From Alphaproteobacteria bacterium (GTDB lineage Bacteria > Pseudomonadota > Alphaproteobacteria > UBA9655): a stretch of 32,903 bases of DNA. Position numbers and translations under genes: made by a program. The stretch is taken from assembly GCA_019746105.1 (NCBI GenBank), contig JAIESK010000020.1, forward strand, positions 1 to 32,903, read 5' to 3'. Under the pieces are notes generated by a model. It was given only the letters and a program-made list of their open reading frames with translations, was not told the DNA's origin and did not search any database. Positions 15,421 to 24,820 of the stretch are shown piece after piece (the stretch's first letter is position 1; each line of letters starts with the position of its first letter).

Positions 15421-16317
15421 ATGACACACATTGCCTTTATCGGTCTGGGCCATATGGGCCTTCCCATGGCAAAAAACCTTTTGAAAGCAGGCCATCAGGT
15501 AACGGGCTATGATCTTGTCCCTGAAGCTTTAGAGATTTTTGTGAAGGCCGGTGGGAAAGCTGGCAAATCCATTGCTGAAACAGTGATTGATGCTGCCCTT
15601 GTCATCACCATGCTACCGGAGGGAAAGCATGTCAAAGCAGCTTATGAGGGCTCTCAGGGCATATTTAATCATGTGCAACAAGGCGCTTTAATTGCGGAAT
15701 GCTCAACTATTGACATTGAAACGGCTCGCCATATCCATGGGATGGCCGAAGGCAAGGGAGTGCGCTTGATTGATGCTCCCGTCTCTGGCGGTGTTGCGGG
15801 CGCGGAAGCCGCCACCATTACCTTTATGGTGGGGGGAGCAAAGGCGGATTTTGAGACCATCCTTCCCTATTTAGAATTGATGGGAAAAAAGATTATTCAT
15901 TGTGGAGGCGCGGGCTTGGGCCAAGCCGCTAAAATTTGTAATAATTTGATCCTCGGCATTACGATGATTGGAGTGAGTGAGGCTTTTAATCTTGCAGAAA
16001 AACTGGGACTCGAGGCACAAACGATCTTTGATGTAACATCCGAATCCTCAGCTCAATGTTGGTCCATTACGAAATACTGTCCTGCGCCAGGGCCGGTTCC
16101 CACCTCTCCTGCCAATCGAGGTTATTCCCCAGGATTCACCGCCGCCATGATGCTTAAAGATTTAAAACTGGCTTCCCAAGCGGCCCAACTCACCTCAAAT
16201 GCAAGCCCCTTAGGAGAAGAAGCCCTTTCCCTTTACACCCTATTTTGCAACCAAGGGGGAAAAGAGAAGGACTTCTCCGGAATTATAAAATTTCTTAAGG
16301 GTGAGATTGGAGATTAA
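15421..16317 (+). CDS. mmsB: 3-hydroxyisobutyrate dehydrogenase
   Basis: This NAD-dependent enzyme oxidises 3-hydroxyisobutyrate to methylmalonate semialdehyde. The Rossmann motif GLGHMGLPMAKNL is at the N-terminus. The substrate-binding DAPVSGGVAGAE and the GLGQAAKICNN block with catalytic K171 are in place, as is the C-terminal LKDLKLASQAA. It has 298 aa, the usual size. AGGAG lies 6 nt before the ATG, and the preceding stop is 9 nt away. The next enzyme (MmsA) is not in the window. The stop is separated from the stop of the convergent 943-aa protein gene by 1 nt. Confidence 0.95.
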   Translation: MTHIAFIGLGHMGLPMAKNLLKAGHQVTGYDLVPEALEIFVKAGGKAGKSIAETVIDAALVITMLPEGKHVKAAYEGSQGIFNHVQQGALIAECSTIDIETARHIHGMAEGKGVRLIDAPVSGGVAGAEAATITFMVGGAKADFETILPYLELMGKKIIHCGGAGLGQAAKICNNLILGITMIGVSEAFNLAEKLGLEAQTIFDVTSESSAQCWSITKYCPAPGPVPTSPANRGYSPGFTAAMMLKDLKLASQAAQLTSNASPLGEEALSLYTLFCNQGGKEKDFSGIIKFLKGEIGD

Positions 16318-16318
16318 A

Positions 16319-19150
16319 TTACTCCCACCCTTCCCACTCGTCATCTTCAGCTCCCCAACCTCCTGAACTCTTGAGGGAAGGATTCTGTGTTGACTCTTCA
16401 GGCTCAGGATCGGGTACCCTTGCACTATCAAACGCTGAAGAAAGTGATTTAATTAAGAAATGTTGTTCTTTCTTTTGTCCGCCATCTTCTTCTAGACGCG
16501 AAGACGCAGCAGCAGCAGAACTAGAAGGAACTTTGTTTTGGTTTTTTCTTTCTCTGATTTGCTCAAGAAGACTGGGAGAACTAGCAGCTTGAGGACTTGC
16601 TTTTCCAAACTTCGCCAGCACTGCTCTTCTTGCTGGTGAATCTGCAGATATCGTTTTAGGCGGCGTCTTTACAGGGTTAGATACAGGAGGGGTATCTACA
16701 GATGATGCTTTAGGCGAAGGGGGCTTTATCTTAAACACTGGCTGTCTTACAGGAGTTACAAAAGATGGTATGGTCTTAGACTCCCAATCCTCACCATCAT
16801 CCTCAGCCTCATCACCTGATTCATCATCTGAATACATAGCCTGTCTTCTTGCCGCCATTCCTGAGTCCCTGAGCTTTTCTAAATCACTTTTTTGCACTTC
16901 GCTTTTAACTGGACCTCTTGTCTTTCTCAATTTAACCCCAGTTTTAACTCCTTCTGATAAGTCATCTTGGCTTGCAAAAATTGAAGATGAAGGTGAAGAT
17001 GAAGCAACATCTTCATCTTTAATTCCTGCTAATAAATCATTCTGAGTTGTAGAAATCGAAGATGAGGATAAAGATGAAGATGAGGCAGTACCTTGATTTG
17101 TAGAACTAGCTGTAATTTCTGGTATTACATTCTGAGCTATAGGAATCGTAGGGTGAGAGGAAGCTACAACTTCTCTTTTTTTAGCAATTGCTTTGAGTTC
17201 GGAAATTTTGTCCTTAAGCGCTTTTAATTCTCTTAAAGGAACGAACGCATGAAATTTTGGGTTGTGTGCTTTCTGCCACTCAATATTCTGTTCCATCTTC
17301 TTTTGATCAAGTTCAAGCTTTTGAATTCTATCACTTATTAAATCTTCTCGGGCTTTGGCTAAAGGAGATTTCTTAAAGAGCGCAGACCTCTTCATGAAAA
17401 CAGGATCTTTTGGCATAAGTGTTGGAGCAGATGTTAACGTTGATTCTCCATCTCTTCCTGATGGATTACTTACTGGTTTCTTCCCATGAACTAACTCATC
17501 AAACCTTGATGTTTTTCTTAATCCAAGTGTGTTCAATTCATTTTGAGATGTTGAAGGATCTGATTTCACACTTTCCAATCTCTGATCTTTCTGGTTAGAC
17601 CCTACACGTCGTTGGTTAAGCCGACGATTTAACTCGTCAATCATATTCCCACTTTTCTTCTGCAAATTTGAGTCCATTGAAGCTAAATGAGGCTCAACTT
17701 TTGATTTCTTCTGCTTTTTTTGGCTTTTTTCCTGTGATCCCTTATTGAACCGAAATCGTTTCAATTCGTCAAACATGCTATTTCTTTGTTGCTGCAAAGC
17801 TGGCTCTTCTGAAGCTGAAGAATCTGACTGTGTTGTTGATTCGGTAGTTGAAGCAGTAGTCGTTTCTGTTTCCATCGACTCTGTTGCCTCAGATTGAGTC
17901 TGTTGTGAAGTTGACCGTTTAAAAGCTAAATCTGCAGATGATGCTGCTTCTACATCTTCTGAACTCATACCATTGAATAAATTCGTCAGTCTTTTCATCG
18001 CTTCTTTTGCAGCAGCGGACAACGCTTCTGTCATTGACTCATCGTTAGTTGTCTCCTCCTCCATTGGCTCTGATATCACGACAGGAGCTACCTGTAGTGT
18101 TGTTGATTCAATCAACGGTGGAGCTTTTATTGACCTAAAAAGCTGTGGAGCAGACTCATTAGAGAGTGATTCTGGAGCTGAAGACGTTGATATTGGTGTT
18201 AGATTTTTCGCTTTTTCTTGAGTAGTTTCAGTGAGAGTTGATTGCTCCGGTATCACAGAAATTACTTCTGGAGTTTGATTAACGTCGGCAGCTGGAACTT
18301 GTTGCAATGCTAAATCACTCACCATTTCTGCATCATTAGTCACTGTTACTTCTGGAGTTTGATTAACGTCGGCAGCTGGAACTTGTTGCGATGCTAAATC
18401 ACTCACCATTTCTGCATCATTAGTCACTGTTACTTCTGGAGTTTGATTAACGGCGGCAGCTGGAACTGAAGCTTGTTGCGATGTTAGCTGAACTTCTGAA
18501 GTATTCTTTTTAATAGGCAAAGAAGCCTGAGGACTTACTGCCTGAATAGCCTGAGTTAAAAGATCATCAAAACTTGGTTTCTTTTCCACTTTAGAAGTCT
18601 GTTTTGAAGAAGAGCGAGTTTTACCATGACCACCGTGAAAAGCACTGCCTCCGTCGGAAGAATCCTGAGAAATGTTTGATTTTCTACTCCGCAAGGAAGT
18701 TCCTTCTTGCTCTTCAGGAAGTTCATGACTTAAATCAAGAGATTCATGAGAGAAACGTGCCTTTTTAAATCCCTGAGACGCCTCTACACTGGCTTCATCA
18801 AAAGAAGAGCGGATTCTTTTTGAAGGAGTTTTTGACACATGAGGCACTGAGGGCTGCTCAGCTGATGACCTACCTTGTTTTGAGCCACGAGGAAGTTGAT
18901 CTTCCCTACCTACGCCACTACTTCCACGCGATACTTGGGGAGAGGAAATACCACCTTCACCACCGCCACTACCACGTAACAACATGTTAAATTGTTGCTG
19001 TTGAGATACAGACGTGCTTGATTCACCGATCAAAAGACGTACTACTTCCGTGGGGAGAGGCATTTTATTTAGGTATAAAGCCGGATCTCCTCCCATAACA
19101 AGAGTAGAAACATGGGACAATAAATTAACAATACCAACCGTTAATAACAT
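16319..19150 (-). CDS. Large disordered Ser/Thr/Gln-rich protein with WH2-like motifs and acidic Trp C-terminus; candidate effector
   Basis: No bacterial family is recognisable in these 943 residues. The sequence is mostly low-complexity S, T, Q, E, P and K, as in disordered eukaryotic or effector proteins. Visible features in order: a short hydrophobic N-terminus and a PLPTEVVRLLIGE segment (faintly F-box-like); a nearly perfect 28-residue tandem repeat (about 228-297); three related motifs MFDELKRFR (about 457), MIDELNRRL (about 501) and RFDELVHGK (about 548); and WH2-like stretches NDLLAGIKDED (about 703) and DDLSEGVKTGVKLRKT (about 727). The last 85 residues hold LLEQIRERKNQNKV (about 860), an amphipathic FLIKSLSSAFDSAR (about 895) and the acidic end EDDEWEGWE. 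This order resembles the WH2-central-acidic region of WASP-type nucleators. Secretion and actin binding are inference. GAAGAAG lies upstream of the ATG. Confidence 0.75.
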   Translation of the reverse strand: MLLTVGIVNLLSHVSTLVMGGDPALYLNKMPLPTEVVRLLIGESSTSVSQQQQFNMLLRGSGGGEGGISSPQVSRGSSGVGREDQLPRGSKQGRSSAEQPSVPHVSKTPSKRIRSSFDEASVEASQGFKKARFSHESLDLSHELPEEQEGTSLRSRKSNISQDSSDGGSAFHGGHGKTRSSSKQTSKVEKKPSFDDLLTQAIQAVSPQASLPIKKNTSEVQLTSQQASVPAAAVNQTPEVTVTNDAEMVSDLASQQVPAADVNQTPEVTVTNDAEMVSDLALQQVPAADVNQTPEVISVIPEQSTLTETTQEKAKNLTPISTSSAPESLSNESAPQLFRSIKAPPLIESTTLQVAPVVISEPMEEETTNDESMTEALSAAAKEAMKRLTNLFNGMSSEDVEAASSADLAFKRSTSQQTQSEATESMETETTTASTTESTTQSDSSASEEPALQQQRNSMFDELKRFRFNKGSQEKSQKKQKKSKVEPHLASMDSNLQKKSGNMIDELNRRLNQRRVGSNQKDQRLESVKSDPSTSQNELNTLGLRKTSRFDELVHGKKPVSNPSGRDGESTLTSAPTLMPKDPVFMKRSALFKKSPLAKAREDLISDRIQKLELDQKKMEQNIEWQKAHNPKFHAFVPLRELKALKDKISELKAIAKKREVVASSHPTIPIAQNVIPEITASSTNQGTASSSSLSSSSISTTQNDLLAGIKDEDVASSSPSSSIFASQDDLSEGVKTGVKLRKTRGPVKSEVQKSDLEKLRDSGMAARRQAMYSDDESGDEAEDDGEDWESKTIPSFVTPVRQPVFKIKPPSPKASSVDTPPVSNPVKTPPKTISADSPARRAVLAKFGKASPQAASSPSLLEQIRERKNQNKVPSSSAAAASSRLEEDGGQKKEQHFLIKSLSSAFDSARVPDPEPEESTQNPSLKSSGGWGAEDDEWEGWE
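18264..18475 (-). repeat. 84-bp in-frame tandem repeat (2.5 units)
   Basis: Units start at 18264, 18348 and 18432. The first two differ at one base in 84, and the third is partial with a 6-bp insertion. They encode 28-residue units containing VNQTPEVTVTNDAEMVSDLA. The near identity indicates recent duplication by slippage or recombination. Confidence 0.9.
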
Positions 19151-19477
19151 AACATCACTTCTTCAACAACATCCCCTAAAAAAAATCGGGGTTTATCAAC
19201 AAAAATTATTTATTACTTTAACTATAACCTATACATAATGCTTTTACACAGCAAACACAAGGGTAAAATTCATAATTCCTCATATTTAATTATAATCTAC
19301 TTTTAAAATTATGTCAAAATTTTGAATTAATTAACAAATAAAAAATATTTTACGATAATTATAAAAATGTAAAAAAGATGCTCTTCTTAAAAAAGTCATT
19401 TTGTATCAAATAGCGCCTAGATTTGTAATTAAACCGCGGGATATCAGTGTTGTGAAGCATTCAGGTGATAAGAGATG
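19151..19477. other. AT-rich intergenic region without a gene
   Basis: These 327 nt separate the disordered-protein gene from glmM. They are very rich in A and T and contain no frame that looks coding. The promoter of the disordered-protein gene must lie here, but many AT-rich hexamers prevent a single choice. CCCC...GGGG at 19173-19191 could form a weak hairpin in its leader. Confidence 0.5.
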
Positions 19478-20827
19478 TTATGCCACTTCTTGTTTTGAGA
19501 GATTCGCAAGAATAGCTGCAATAGAATCCACAATTTGGGATGCAAATCTTTCATCTTCTGCCTCCGCCATTATGCGGATCAGAGGCTCCGTACCTGAAGG
19601 GCGCACTAAAAGACGTCCTTTGTTTTCAAGACTCTTACGTGCAATATTCATTGCTTCTTGGGCTTCGGTACACTCCAAAAGAGCTGGAGATAATTTCACG
19701 TTTTTTAAAATTTGAGGCATAGGTTTAAAAACAGTCAAAACTTGACTTGCGGGTTGTTGTTTTAATTTCAAAACGAGCAATACTTGGAGAGCTGTTAAAA
19801 GTCCATCTCCTGAGGTTGCATAATCAGAAAGAATGACATGACCTGAGGATTCTCCTCCTAAATTACAGCCCGTATCTCTCATGGCTTCAACCACATAGCG
19901 ATCCCCAATGGGAGTCCGGATGAGATCAAGGCCTCGCTGATTTAAATAGCGCTCAAAACCCAAATTAGACATGTGGGTGGCCACAATGCCTTTACCTTGC
20001 AGTAATCCACGTTCTTGCCAATCAAGCGCCATCAAGGCCATGATTTGATCTCCATCCACCACTGCGCCCTTCTCATCAGCAAAAACAACTCGATCTGCAT
20101 CTCCATCAAGGGCAATGCCTACATGAGCTTTTTCACGACGGACCGCCTCACACATCATCTGAGGGGAGGTAGCCCCACATTCGTCATTAATATTTTGTCC
20201 GTTAGGAGAGACAGCCAGAGGAATTACAGTAGCTCCCAGCTCTTTTAACACAAGGGGAGCTGCTTTGTATGCAGCCCCATTGGCACAATCCACTACAATG
20301 CGTAGACCTTCAAAATGGCTGTGGCGCGGAAGACTGTTTTTGACAAACTCCATATAGCGCCCCATGGCATCATCCAAATGGATCATTTGACCTAAGGCGG
20401 GAGGATTTGCAAGAAGAAGCGGACTTTCAAGACGATTTTCAATTTCTTTTTCAACCTTATCGGAAAGCTTAAATCCATCTGGATCAAAAAGCTTAATTCC
20501 ATTGTCAGGAAAAGGATTATGAGACGCTGATATCATCACCCCCAAATCAGCACGCATGGAACGTGTTAACATCGCAACGCCTGGCGTAGGCATGGGACCT
20601 ACCGTAGCCACATCAATTCCCACAGACACAAAACCTGATGCTAAGGCAGATTCTACCATATAGCCCGAAAGACGCGTATCTTTACCAATGACAACCCGAT
20701 GACGGTGATCACCACGCATAAAATGGAGGCCAATAGCTTGCCCTAAACGTGCGAGGGTATGAGGTGTAAGGGGCTCTCTGTTTGCTTGGCCACGAATACC
20801 GTCAGTTCCAAAATATTTACGTGTCAT
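19478..20827 (-). CDS. glmM: Phosphoglucosamine mutase
   Basis: GlmM converts glucosamine-6-phosphate to glucosamine-1-phosphate, the step before UDP-GlcNAc for peptidoglycan and LPS. The active-site phosphoserine is S102 in [13 protein letters not shown], the same number as in E. coli GlmM. The metal loop is DGDADR, the sugar-binding loop is GGESSGH, and the phosphate-binding [10 protein letters not shown] is near the C-terminus. With [13 protein letters not shown] at the start and 449 aa, GlmM is much more likely than a phosphomannomutase. The ATG at 20827 has an AGGA very close in front. The gene stands alone here, without folP or ftsH beside it. Confidence 0.96.
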   Translation of the reverse strand: MTRKYFGTDGIRGQANREPLTPHTLARLGQAIGLHFMRGDHRHRVVIGKDTRLSGYMVESALASGFVSVGIDVATVGPMPTPGVAMLTRSMRADLGVMISASHNPFPDNGIKLFDPDGFKLSDKVEKEIENRLESPLLLANPPALGQMIHLDDAMGRYMEFVKNSLPRHSHFEGLRIVVDCANGAAYKAAPLVLKELGATVIPLAVSPNGQNINDECGATSPQMMCEAVRREKAHVGIALDGDADRVVFADEKGAVVDGDQIMALMALDWQERGLLQGKGIVATHMSNLGFERYLNQRGLDLIRTPIGDRYVVEAMRDTGCNLGGESSGHVILSDYATSGDGLLTALQVLLVLKLKQQPASQVLTVFKPMPQILKNVKLSPALLECTEAQEAMNIARKSLENKGRLLVRPSGTEPLIRIMAEAEDERFASQIVDSIAAILANLSKQEVA

Positions 20828-20856
20828 TTCCTGTCGTCATTCCTATCTTATATCAA

Positions 20857-20899
20857 TTCATCCTGAGATCTTTTGCAAAGCGAACGGAACTCAAGACCT
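20857..20899 (+). repeat. Partial copy of the CATCCTGAG dispersed repeat
   Basis: TTCATCCTGAGA followed by CAAAGCGAACGGAACTCA matches the right part of the repeat at 26231-26360 (positions 26317-26360) with a few substitutions. It lies in the 344-nt gap between glmM and the aas-type gene, which holds no coding sequence. Confidence 0.6.
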
Positions 20900-21076
20900 C
20901 CCAACAACATAACCATACTTACTAAAGAGTTAGATCAAAAATTTCAATCTTTTCTAGCACTCTGGCTTCACAATTTATTACATACCACAAACGTAGCCTT
21001 AAATTTTTCCATTGCTCATTGTGAGAGGAGGTTTTAAAAATAGGAAAAAACAGAATGGACTTTAGGGGATGAGTTT

Positions 21077-21082
21077 TATAAT
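21077..21082 (+). promoter_or_regulatory. Consensus -10 box upstream of the aas-type gene
   Basis: TATAAT lies 90 nt before the start codon. A TGGACT at 21056 could be a weak -35 box with a short 15-nt spacer. If used, the mRNA leader would contain the palindrome that follows. Confidence 0.35.
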
Positions 21083-21094
21083 CAAAAAGGGCGC

Positions 21095-21147
21095 TAAGAT
21101 CCCGCTGTATGCATCCCTAGACCTCGCGATCAAGTCGCGGGATCTTA
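21095..21147. repeat. Palindromic repeat in the leader of the aas-type gene
   Basis: TAAGATCCCGC (21095-21105) pairs perfectly with GCGGGATCTTA (21137-21147). An alternative hairpin CGCGA-TCAAG-TCGCG (21125-21139) uses part of the right arm, so the two folds exclude each other. On the minus strand the core ATCCCGCGACTTGATCGCG resembles ATCCCGCGGCTTGACCGCGG at 26380-26398, so both belong to one dispersed family of the kind found in Rickettsiales genomes. Confidence 0.65.
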
Positions 21148-21171
21148 TCTGCAGAGAGGAATACGCTTAGG

Positions 21172-24100
21172 ATGAAGCTCCTCTTTCAAAATAAAACCTT
21201 TGGCGCCTTTTTCTGGACACAGTTTCTAGGGGCTTTTAATGACAATTTCTTTCGTTCAGCCTTTGTTACTTTGATTACTTTTCACCTATTAGGCTATAGC
21301 GAAAGCGCAAGAGCTCTTTTTGTATCGGCTGCCTTTGGCCTTTTTATGGCCCCTGCCTTTGCTTTTTCTCCACTTGCGGGTCAACTGGCAGATCGCTTTG
21401 ATAAAACCCGCGTCATCCGTTGGATAAAGGTCTCTGAAGTTCTTATTGTCGGAGTCAGTGCTTTTGGTTTTATGACCGCAAACCCTTTCTTTCTTTTAGT
21501 AACCCTTTTCTTTATGGGAGCACATGCTGCCTTTTTTGGCCCTGTCAAATACAGCATTCTCCCCGATATTCTTTCAAAGGCAGATATCCTACGGGGAAAT
21601 GGCTATATCGAAGCCGGAACCTTCCTTGCCATTATGTTAGGAACTCTAAGTGGAACTTTGATGGTTCATTTAAAGATTCCTCCCCTCTTTTTAAGTACTC
21701 AGTTATTGATTATTGCCCTTTTGGGTCTTTTCTCTAGCTGGCGTATACCTCTTCTTTCTCCTTTGGCTCCCCACCTTAAAATTCAACTTTCATGGTTTAA
21801 GGAAGTTAAGAGACTTTCCTACTTCACTCGTAAAGATCACCATATCTATTGGTCAATCATTTGTATTTCATGGTTTTGGTTAGTAGGGACCATCCTTTTG
21901 TCAGAACTACCTCCCTTTGCAAAGGCGGTTATTCAGGTCGATGAAAGTGTTTTTATCTTGCTCCTCCTTCTTTTCACCGTTGGCATTGGAATGGGGTCCC
22001 TTTTATGCAATAGCATTTTTAAAGGAAAAATTACAACAAAGGCCGTTCCCCTTTTGTCTTTAGGAATGATACCCCTTTTAGTGGATATTTCCTCTTTTAC
22101 CACCCCCTTGGGAAGCACTCCTCTTTCTCTTTTATCCTACTTATTTTCGTTTCAGGGACTGCGTCTGACTTTTGATATTTTAGCCCTATCTTTTGTGGGA
22201 GGACTTTTCATTGTTCCCCTTTACGCCTTTCTCCAAACCCATGTGCCTCCCAGTCAGCGCTCGCAAATTATTGCTTATAACAGTATCGTAAATGCAGGTT
22301 TTATGGTTTTTGCAAGCGGCGCCTCTTTTATGCTTTTAAGTTTTTCTTTTTCTATTCCCACATTGATTTTCTTCACGGCCTTAGGGCAACTTGTTATTAC
22401 CTTTTATGCCATTCGCATTTTACCTGATATCTTTCTAAAAGACCTTTTGCTCAAAATCTTAACCATTTTATTCCGCTTTGAAATTCACGGCCTTGAAAAC
22501 TATCAAAAAGCAGGAAAGCGGGTTATCTTAGTGGCCAACCATACCTCTTATTTAGATGCTCTTTTGGTCGCAGCAGCTCTACCTGAAAAGCCTCTTTTTG
22601 CCATTAACCTTTTCACAGCTCAAAAATGGTGGGTGAAACCTTTTCTCATTTTAGCCAAAGTCTTTCCCATTGATCCTCTCCATCCCTATGGATTACGAGA
22701 AGTTATTGAGGAAGCAAAAAAAGGTCACAAGGTAATTATCTTCCCGGAAGGGCGCTTAACGCTAACAGGAAGTCTCATGAAAATTTATGAAGGGCCGGGA
22801 ATGGTGGCGGAACGGGCTGAAGCTACCCTCCTCCCCATCCGTATTGAGGGCGCCCAATATACATTTTTTTCCCTGCTAAAAGGCCAATTTCCGCGACACT
22901 TTTTCCCTAAAATCACCTTAACTCTTCTTCCTCCTCAAACTCTCAAGGTGCCCCCAGACATTAAAGGACGAAAACGCCGCCATGTCTTAAGTGAAGCTCT
23001 TTATGACATCATGACCACCATGATGTTTACGACAAGTTCCTATGAAAAAACATTGTTTTCTTCCTTGATTGAAGCCAGTAAAACCTATGGAGGGCGCACT
23101 CCCATATTAAAAGATACCAGCCATAAGAGCATGAGCTATAGAAAACTTCTTTTAAAGTCCTTTACCTTGGGGCGCTTTATGAACCGAAAAGCCCCAGGAG
23201 TTGAGCCCATTGGCCTTCTTCTTCCCAATACCCACGGATTGATTATCAGTTTTTGGGCCCTTCATTCCCAGGGCCGTATCCCTGCCATGTTAAATTATGC
23301 CAGTGGCTCCACTGCCCTTCTTACAGCTTGCAAAATTGCAAACATTAAACATATTTATACGGCTCGAGAATTTATTGAAAAAGCGCACCTTGAGGAAGGA
23401 ATTGCTCTATTAAAGGAGGCCAAAATTCACATTCATTTCCTTGAAATAGAAGCTAAAAAAATACCTTTTAGTGATAAAATCTCTGGTTTTTTGGGCATGC
23501 TTTTTCCTCATCAGCTCTATAAAAATCTTACTCAACCTTCCGATACAGCTGTGATTCTGTTTACCTCAGGCTCTGAAGGGATTCCCAAAGGTGTGGTTTT
23601 AAGCCACGCCAATATTCAAGCGAATCGCTATCAATTGGCCTCGGTGGTCGATTTTAATTCTAAGGATTATGTTCTTAACATTTTACCACTCTTCCATGCG
23701 TTTGGCCTCACCGCAGGCATGTTACTTCCCCTTCTTTCGGGGATTCGAGCCTTTCATTATATCTCCCCGCTGCATTATCGTATTGTAGCCGAGCTAATTT
23801 ACGACAAAAATGCCACTATTTTATTTGGCACCGATACGTTTTTAAATGGCTATGGACGGGTAGCGCACGTATATGACTTCCACACCCTACGCTATGTATT
23901 TGCAGGGGCAGAGAAGCTAAAACCTGAGACCCAAAATCTGTGGTTTGATAAATTTGGCCTGCGGATTTTTGAAGGTTATGGTACCACGGAAACAAGTCCT
24001 GTAATTGCGGTAAATACAGCTATGCATTTCAAAGCCGGAACAGTGGGACGCTTTTTGCCTGGCATTGAACATCGTCTTGAAGCGGTTGAAGGAATCGAAA

Positions 24101-24555
24101 CAGGTGGACGATTGTGGGTCAAAGGCCCCAACGTGATGAAGGGATACCTTCTCGCCAGCTCTGCAGAAAAACAAAATTCTCCCCCAGGGAATTGGTATGA
24201 TACGGGCGATATTGCAACCGTTGATCAGGAAGGATACGTGCACCTTTTAGGCAGAGCTAAACGCTTTGCAAAAGTGGGAGGTGAGATGATTTCCCTTTCT
24301 TTTGTGGAAGAAGCAGTAAACCAACTCTGGCCCGAACACCACCACGCAGTTCTTACAAAGCCGCATCCCATAAAAGGAGAGCAGCTTGTTCTTTTTACCA
24401 CTTATGTCAGTGCCGATCGAAGCGCCCTTATTTCCTTCTGGAAGGCACATGGATATGCAGAACTCTCCTTACCTAGGATTATTCATATAATAAGCTCTCT
24501 CCCTCGCCTGGGCTCAGGAAAAGTAGATTATAGGGCGCTGGAACCTAAGGCTTGA
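21172..24555 (+). CDS. Fused lysophospholipid transporter (MFS) / acyltransferase / acyl-ACP synthetase (Aas-LplT type)
   Basis: This three-domain inner-membrane protein (1127 aa) should take up lysophospholipids and reacylate them. Residues 1 to about 420 are an MFS transporter like LplT (FGAFFWTQFLGAFNDNFFRSA; SPLAGQLADRFDKTRVI). Residues of about 440-620 are a PlsC domain (NHTSYLD, HX4D near 458; FPEGRLT near 524). The rest is an AMP-forming acyl-ACP synthetase with FTSGSEGIPKG near 796, GYGTTETSP near 934 and YDTGDIATVDQEGYVHLLGRA. E. coli splits these functions between LplT and Aas; the fusion is known in other proteobacteria. The ATG at 21172 has GAGAGG upstream. The 3' end overlaps the convergent antitoxin gene by 11 nt, and a second copy of its last codons lies at 25197-25238. 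Confidence 0.93.
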   Translation: MKLLFQNKTFGAFFWTQFLGAFNDNFFRSAFVTLITFHLLGYSESARALFVSAAFGLFMAPAFAFSPLAGQLADRFDKTRVIRWIKVSEVLIVGVSAFGFMTANPFFLLVTLFFMGAHAAFFGPVKYSILPDILSKADILRGNGYIEAGTFLAIMLGTLSGTLMVHLKIPPLFLSTQLLIIALLGLFSSWRIPLLSPLAPHLKIQLSWFKEVKRLSYFTRKDHHIYWSIICISWFWLVGTILLSELPPFAKAVIQVDESVFILLLLLFTVGIGMGSLLCNSIFKGKITTKAVPLLSLGMIPLLVDISSFTTPLGSTPLSLLSYLFSFQGLRLTFDILALSFVGGLFIVPLYAFLQTHVPPSQRSQIIAYNSIVNAGFMVFASGASFMLLSFSFSIPTLIFFTALGQLVITFYAIRILPDIFLKDLLLKILTILFRFEIHGLENYQKAGKRVILVANHTSYLDALLVAAALPEKPLFAINLFTAQKWWVKPFLILAKVFPIDPLHPYGLREVIEEAKKGHKVIIFPEGRLTLTGSLMKIYEGPGMVAERAEATLLPIRIEGAQYTFFSLLKGQFPRHFFPKITLTLLPPQTLKVPPDIKGRKRRHVLSEALYDIMTTMMFTTSSYEKTLFSSLIEASKTYGGRTPILKDTSHKSMSYRKLLLKSFTLGRFMNRKAPGVEPIGLLLPNTHGLIISFWALHSQGRIPAMLNYASGSTALLTACKIANIKHIYTAREFIEKAHLEEGIALLKEAKIHIHFLEIEAKKIPFSDKISGFLGMLFPHQLYKNLTQPSDTAVILFTSGSEGIPKGVVLSHANIQANRYQLASVVDFNSKDYVLNILPLFHAFGLTAGMLLPLLSGIRAFHYISPLHYRIVAELIYDKNATILFGTDTFLNGYGRVAHVYDFHTLRYVFAGAEKLKPETQNLWFDKFGLRIFEGYGTTETSPVIAVNTAMHFKAGTVGRFLPGIEHRLEAVEGIETGGRLWVKGPNVMKGYLLASSAEKQNSPPGNWYDTGDIATVDQEGYVHLLGRAKRFAKVGGEMISLSFVEEAVNQLWPEHHHAVLTKPHPIKGEQLVLFTTYVSADRSALISFWKAHGYAELSLPRIIHIISSLPRLGSGKVDYRALEPKA

Positions 24556-24820
24556 TCTCAAATAAAATCTTGCGGTTAACTGCTTGTGCATACCGGTGTA
24601 GTGTTTGAATAGTGGGAAAATGAGATCCACTTTCCAAGCGCGCTACTTGTGATTGAGAAGTATGCATCTTTTGAGCAACTTCATTTTGGCTCATCCGTGC
24701 TGCCATGCGCGCTTTAATAAGACTACGCGCAATCTCAAATTCTGCCTTGTGCTCTTCATACTCTTTGAGCACCTGAGGATCTGCAAGAAGCCTCTTACGA
24801 ACATTTTCATACTTAATCAT
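24545..24820 (-). CDS. HigA-type XRE-family antitoxin
   Basis: This is a 91-aa helix-turn-helix protein. SQNEVAQKMHTSQSQVARLE (about residues 44-63) is a typical XRE DNA-binding helix-turn-helix, followed by G.H.PTI.TL.RYA as in HigA-type antitoxins paired with Gp49-like toxins. It should bind its toxin and repress the operon through the palindrome at 25158-25175. The ATG overlaps the toxin stop, so the order is toxin first, antitoxin second. AAGGAG lies upstream. The gene is intact while its toxin carries a nonsense codon. Its 3' end lies inside the last codons of the convergent aas-type gene. Confidence 0.9.
   Translation of the reverse strand: MIKYENVRKRLLADPQVLKEYEEHKAEFEIARSLIKARMAARMSQNEVAQKMHTSQSQVARLESGSHFPTIQTLHRYAQAVNRKILFEIKP

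Noticed and set aside
18264-18475. Tandem repeats considered as a CRISPR array
   Set aside because: The units are contiguous without spacers and lie in frame within a coding sequence.
18040-19150. Plus-strand ORFs opposite the 943-aa protein
   Set aside because: They are Ser-rich antisense shadows of low-complexity codons.
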